A stretch of DNA of 9,150 bases from Candidatus Pacearchaeota archaeon (lineage in GTDB: Archaea > Nanobdellota > Nanobdellia > Pacearchaeales > GW2011-AR1): assembly GCA_016181905.1 (NCBI GenBank), contig JACOYM010000084.1, positions 1-9,150 on the forward strand, given 5' to 3'. Each line of letters starts with the position of its first letter. Position 1 is the first letter of the stretch. Below, piece after piece: positions 6,345 to 9,150 of the stretch. The notes below the pieces were generated by a model. It made no database searches. It saw only the letters and a program-made list of their open reading frames with translations, and was not told the DNA's origin. The position numbers and the translations under genes were made by a program.

Positions 6345-6890
6345 TTATTCAACAGCCCTATATGCTATATTTATCTGCCCAAGCTCGCATTTATCATAAA
6401 CAAACCCCTCTTTGTTTTCCTTCCTGCATAAAGCCACAAATGATGAAACAGCCCCCGCTGTCTTCACTTCATCATTCTTATAAACATCAAACACATTGCA
6501 TTCTGGATAAGTCAGTCTTGTGCATTCAACATCTTCAATATTTTGCATTGAAATCAAAGGATGCAATTTTCTCACCTTTATCCCTGCAACAGGCCATAAG
6601 CCTTCAAACACATCTTTCATGCCAGATGACAGCACAATAAGCTTGTCCGCATCAAGGCATAAAGATTTTCCGCATGTGAACTCTGCTGTATCAACAAGAT
6701 TTGCAACAGTTGCTATTGCCTTTTCTCTCTCAAGCCTTGTAACATCCCTTTTCATTCCCTGCACGCTTACTGAAACAAAAAATATTCCTGCTAATATAAA
6801 AAATATAAACACAGCCATTATCATAAATGCCATCTGCTGTATTTTCAATTGAGCAGCCTTCCCAGCCTTTATATTTTTAGTCTTTGCCAT
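6345..6890 (-). CDS. Pilin-like protein C with class III signal sequence, 181 aa
   Basis: The N-terminus is strongly basic (MAKTKNIKAGKAAQ), followed by KIQQMAFMIMAVFIFFILAG (16-35) and more hydrophobic residues to ~43; the likely prepilin cleavage is near Gly-Lys-Ala/Ala-Gln. A short charged coil (MKRDVTRLEREKA, 46-58) follows, then an extracellular domain with a close Cys pair (73 and 78), the run MKDVFEGLWP (91-100), and three more Cys in the second half. The Trp-Pro after an amphipathic helix matches the arrangement in gene D, suggesting related domains. It starts 1 nt after the stop of gene B and is followed 1 nt later by the preferred start of D, so B, C and D are almost certainly one transcript. 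I recognise the KIQQMAFM-type N-terminus as a recurrent DPANN family, but no function is known to me. Confidence 0.75.
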   Translation of the reverse strand: MAKTKNIKAGKAAQLKIQQMAFMIMAVFIFFILAGIFFVSVSVQGMKRDVTRLEREKAIATVANLVDTAEFTCGKSLCLDADKLIVLSSGMKDVFEGLWPVAGIKVRKLHPLISMQNIEDVECTRLTYPECNVFDVYKNDEVKTAGAVSSFVALCRKENKEGFVYDKCELGQINIAYRAVE

Positions 6891-6891
6891 C

Positions 6892-7863
6892 TTAAAATAT
6901 CCTGCATATGCTGTCTTTATCCTTTATTTCGCCTGCTAAGCTTATAATCCTGCTAAAGTCCTGCCCCTGTGAAGGGCTTTCTTCTTGTTTCATAGCCATT
7001 GCCTTGTTGGCTAAGCTGGCTAATTCAGTGTTCAGCCCAGAGCTGCATTTTGTTTCAATAAATCTTGACTTTTCAAGATACAACTGGGCAAGCTTTTCAA
7101 GCCTTGCCATAAGCCTTGCCAGATTGCACTCATAACTCTCTGAATCAGAGAATATTGCAGCATAAATTAGGCTGCCTGAGTAAGCCATTGTAGGGCCATC
7201 CTTCTCAACGCCGCCAGAGCTGAAAGAGTTATCATTGCTGTAATCAGCCACATTCACATCACAGCCATTGCTATTGAAACAAACCTTTATGCTGTTTGTC
7301 TCACAGCCATAAGTCGTGTCGCTTATATTTATGTTCTTGGCATTCTCAACATCATCCTCAATCCATCCTGGCGGGGAAACAAAGCAGTATTTGCCAGCGT
7401 AAAGAAATATCAAATCAGCAACCTTGAATGGCATTTCAAACTGCTTGACCATAATATAAAAGTTTTTCCCCTGCATTGTTGAATTGGAAAAAATATGCTT
7501 GTTGCGCAGGGAGGTTTCCTCTCCTGGATTTTGCCATTGCTTGCCAATGTTGCTTTTTGTAGCAATGCTTAACACCTGCGCGCCAAAATTATCATCCTTG
7601 TAGCATTTGTTGTATACCCTTGTTTCAACTCCTGTTTGTATAACTGTTGACTCAACAGATATGCCTTTTCCTGTTTCCAAAGGGTCAAGAAGCGCTCCGA
7701 AGCTTTTCGCAAGCTCGGACTGGGAGATATTCCTTTGCGGCACTATAAACTTCATAGTCATGTATATTGCCAAGAACAATATTATTGCCCCGACAATAAT
7801 GGAGAACATCCATGCAAAAGACATCTCAAATGCTTTTTTGCCTGAAATAAATTTATGTTTCAT
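6892..7863 (-). CDS. Pilin-like protein B with large exposed domain, 323 aa
   Basis: The largest of the set. Residues 1-11 (MKHKFISGKKA) are a class III n-region with a good prepilin cleavage context (Lys-Lys-Ala/Phe-Glu). Residues 12-40 form one membrane helix (FEMSFAWMFSIIVGAIILFL and onward). The extracellular part carries PFKVADLI (145-152) and YCFVSPP (159-165), a pairing that from memory is conserved in related DPANN hypotheticals. A Cys-rich patch (187, 195, 201) and a helical C-terminal third (LARLMARLEKLAQLYLEKSRF) follow, then a final Cys three residues from the end. ATG at 7863 sits ~30 nt from a TATA box, so the message is nearly leaderless. It heads the B-C-D transcript. The size suggests an adaptor, tip or specialised pilin rather than the main filament subunit. 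That is inference. Confidence 0.75.
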   Translation of the reverse strand: MKHKFISGKKAFEMSFAWMFSIIVGAIILFLAIYMTMKFIVPQRNISQSELAKSFGALLDPLETGKGISVESTVIQTGVETRVYNKCYKDDNFGAQVLSIATKSNIGKQWQNPGEETSLRNKHIFSNSTMQGKNFYIMVKQFEMPFKVADLIFLYAGKYCFVSPPGWIEDDVENAKNINISDTTYGCETNSIKVCFNSNGCDVNVADYSNDNSFSSGGVEKDGPTMAYSGSLIYAAIFSDSESYECNLARLMARLEKLAQLYLEKSRFIETKCSSGLNTELASLANKAMAMKQEESPSQGQDFSRIISLAGEIKDKDSICRIF

Positions 7864-7888
7864 TCTTTTTAATTAAATTTGAAGGATA

Positions 7889-7900
7889 GATTTATAAACT
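7889..7900 (-). promoter_or_regulatory. TATA box of the B-C-D pilin-like operon
   Basis: Read on the - strand: AGTTTATAAATC, with the TTTATAAA core at 7891-7898, the same core as the two promoters near 4200. It lies ~31 nt upstream of the ATG at 7863, so the transcript should have a leader of only a few nucleotides. It lets B-C-D be expressed independently of gene A and DUF3800. Confidence 0.65.
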
Positions 7901-7921
7901 TATTTTGTATTAATATATCAA

Positions 7922-7977
7922 CAGGTAAAACCTGAAAGTCAGTGTACCCTGAGGTGCACGCAATAGTTCTTTCAGGT
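7922..7977 (+). other. Structured element (two-part hairpin) between DUF3800 and gene B
   Basis: The outer stem ACCTGAAAG (7930-7938) pairs with CTTTCAGGT (7969-7977): 9 perfect pairs. The inner stem GTGTACC (7942-7948) pairs with GGTGCAC (7953-7959) around loop CTGA, with one T-G pair that works as a wobble only in + strand RNA. A 3-nt/9-nt internal loop separates the stems. A third CAGGT at 7922-7926 could pair with ACCTG 7930-7934 instead, giving an alternative fold. It lies upstream of the gene B promoter and 22 nt past the DUF3800 stop. Options: 3' end structure of the DUF3800 mRNA, small RNA, repeat copy, or insertion scar. Confidence 0.5.
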
Positions 7978-7998
7978 GCTGTTATTTTCTTCAAGATT

Positions 7999-8613
7999 TT
8001 ACCAGACATGATAAACCTCTTGTTCTATTTTTAATATGTCAATATAACCGCTATCTTTATGTTCAAATTTTTGAAAACAAGCCCATGCGAGCATGTCTGC
8101 AAACTGAAGTCCTGCAAAATTATGTGAATAACTGTGTTGAATAATTATTTTTGACGGGTGAGATTTATCTTTTAAACATTTTGTGAAGTAATTATTAAAA
8201 TCTTGTTGAAGTAATTGTTTTCCTTGCCTTCTATCAATTCTTATTTCTATATGAACGTCATCCATAATAAGTTGCTTTGCTAACTTTCCTGCAATGTAAT
8301 TATACAATTTATCTTTATTATTTTTTAAATAATCGCTAATAACTTTTTTCTTTTCTAGAATAACATACAACACTTTAGTGTTTTTAATAGCATTTAATTT
8401 TTTAAGCATATGAATCTTGACATTCTCGGAAGATTTGTTAGCCTTTATTTCAAAGGCTTTTTTAAGCTCTTTTTTAAATTTATTTCTTCGCATATTTTTA
8501 ATAATTCTACCCAACTCTTGGGGATTATCTATTATCAAGGCAGCTAAGACTATATAATTAGATCCATGTTCTCCCAAATCACCACTTTCATCTATGTAAA
8601 CATATTTGAACAT
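7999..8613 (-). CDS. DUF3800 family protein (204 aa)
   Basis: The N-terminus YVYIDESGDLG (4-14) is the DUF3800 signature (Asp8, Glu9, Asp12). A second acidic site is in IEIRIDRRQGK (Asp127), and the C-terminal motif HSYSHNFAGLQFADMLAW (160-177; Gln170, Asp173) is the family's 'LQxADxxA' element. The family is predicted to adopt an RNase H-like, metal-binding fold; it is found in accessory and defence-rich DNA, but no activity is settled as far as I know. Length is normal and all three motifs are present, so it should be functional. A GAGGA Shine-Dalgarno lies 13 nt before ATG, a little far. It begins 25 nt after gene A ends and may be read from the same transcript. It is markedly more AT-rich by eye than the pilin-like genes either side and has no obvious link to them, which suggests insertion. 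Confidence 0.85.
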   Translation of the reverse strand: MFKYVYIDESGDLGEHGSNYIVLAALIIDNPQELGRIIKNMRRNKFKKELKKAFEIKANKSSENVKIHMLKKLNAIKNTKVLYVILEKKKVISDYLKNNKDKLYNYIAGKLAKQLIMDDVHIEIRIDRRQGKQLLQQDFNNYFTKCLKDKSHPSKIIIQHSYSHNFAGLQFADMLAWACFQKFEHKDSGYIDILKIEQEVYHVW

Positions 8614-8638
8614 TTTAGTTATTTTTTCCTCAATTTTT

Positions 8639-9150
8639 CTACTCTCTTGCTATTTTCACAAGCGCCTCGTAGTAATTCTTTTTAATAGTCATGTTTATCC
8701 TTCCTTTTCTGTTTTCAATGCAATATGGATTTTCAACAATATTCCCAAACTCATCGCTTATTATCTCTGTCATATTAAGATGTTTCATTATCTGCGCAGG
8801 CATGTTGCATGCCTTTTTTGCAGGATAGAAAAACATATTTCTATCAGCAGAATTTCTTTCTATCTCCATGGCTATATTTGCATCCCCAGCCAATCCACTC
8901 TCTGACTCCAAATCAGCAAAACAAACATATTCAATTCCAGAAGGCAGAACAGCTGAAAATATATCGCTGGATGTTTCAGATGACCTCCAAACGCTGTCAA
9001 TCTCCCCCTGCAGGTCATTTATAAACAATCCAATCTGGCTGCAGTCCCTCTGCTCAAGAAATGCCTTGATTGCAAAAAAAGCCACGAAAATAAAAACAGC
9101 TATCAATAGGATAGAAAACAGCATGCCAAACGGCAGCTGCATGACTTGCG
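8639..9150 (-). CDS. Pilin-like protein A (partial; N-terminus beyond window edge)
   Basis: The frame stays open to the right edge, reading Gln-Val before the first internal Met at 9142. The sequence QVMQLPFGMLFSILLIAVF matches, from memory, a DPANN pilin-like family in which a basic n-region precedes the Gln-Val, so the true start is most likely a few codons outside the window. Counting from the Met at 9142, the membrane helix spans ~5-28 (ending AFFAIKAFL), followed by EQRDCSQIGLFINDLQGEIDSVW, a helical stalk with one Cys. Then comes LPSGIEYVCF, and a C-terminal region with two or more Cys. It lacks the Trp-Pro of C and D but has Leu-Pro-Ser-Gly in the corresponding place. It is the first gene visible in the cluster; assembly ATPase and membrane platform genes, if linked, would lie further right. 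Confidence 0.7.
   Translation of the reverse strand, partial: QVMQLPFGMLFSILLIAVFIFVAFFAIKAFLEQRDCSQIGLFINDLQGEIDSVWRSSETSSDIFSAVLPSGIEYVCFADLESESGLAGDANIAMEIERNSADRNMFFYPAKKACNMPAQIMKHLNMTEIISDEFGNIVENPYCIENRKGRINMTIKKNYYEALVKIARE

Noticed and set aside
5789..7876. + strand frames across the pilin-like genes (5789-6034, 6132-6431, 6362-6640, 6520-6852, 6908-7135, 7607-7876)
   Set aside because: All are antisense shadows of the tightly packed B-C-D genes and lack start signals or recognisable domains.
7930..7977. Possible C/D box or known riboswitch at the hairpin near DUF3800
   Set aside because: No C-box-like RTGATGA partner or known aptamer core is visible, and the element is upstream of the gene B promoter; kept only as an unclassified structure.
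8606..9024. + strand frames at 8606-8905 and 8809-9024
   Set aside because: Antisense to pilin-like gene A, with no motif support.
1..9150. CRISPR array, transposon terminal repeats or transposase genes
   Set aside because: No regularly spaced repeats, no long terminal inverted repeats and no transposase or integrase motifs were seen on either strand.

Overview
The window looks archaeal, most likely a DPANN-type genome (Woesearchaeota/Pacearchaeota-like). The reasons are a Methanococcus-type S-layer protein, a cluster of pilin-like proteins with class III (prepilin) signal sequences of the kind common in DPANN genomes, BRE/TATA promoters built around TTTATAAA, at least one apparently leaderless gene, and T-rich terminators. 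The lineage is inferred from protein style, not from a marker gene.

Layout, left to right. (1) 2-1021, + strand: the C-terminal ~339 residues of an AAA ATPase with a DUF4143 domain, cut by the left edge inside the Walker A loop. (2) 1022-1184: a convergent spacer with a strong nested hairpin and the T-rich terminator of the S-layer gene. (3) 1185-3881, - strand: a complete 898-residue S-layer protein with a strong Shine-Dalgarno. (4) 3882-4358: a 477-bp divergent intergenic region. It carries two promoters that share a perfect 14-bp inverted repeat, two overlapping 8-bp palindromes midway between them, and a ~250-nt structured leader for the S-layer gene with two possible micro-ORFs. (5) 4359-4721, + strand: a small winged-helix regulator of the HVO_A0114/COG4190 type. 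(6) 4792-5757, + strand: a probably leaderless, membrane-anchored, cysteine-rich extracellular protein. (7) 5804-9150, - strand: four pilin-like genes, the rightmost cut by the window edge, with a DUF3800 gene lodged between the first and second.

The common theme is cell surface: S-layer, an exported Cys-rich protein, and a pilus- or pseudopilus-like cluster. The three left-hand pilin-like genes are packed with 1-nt spacings and have their own promoter just upstream of the first. DUF3800 and the DUF4143 ATPase are accessory genes, AT-rich by eye compared with the S-layer and pilin genes, and are the likeliest arrivals by transfer.

I found no CRISPR array, tRNA, rRNA or recognisable transposase. 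The items most worth a second look are the symmetric divergent S-layer/regulator promoter with its structured leader, the DUF3800 insertion with an adjacent structured element, and the pilin-like set as a possible uncharacterised surface machine. None of these is shown by sequence alone to be a new system.
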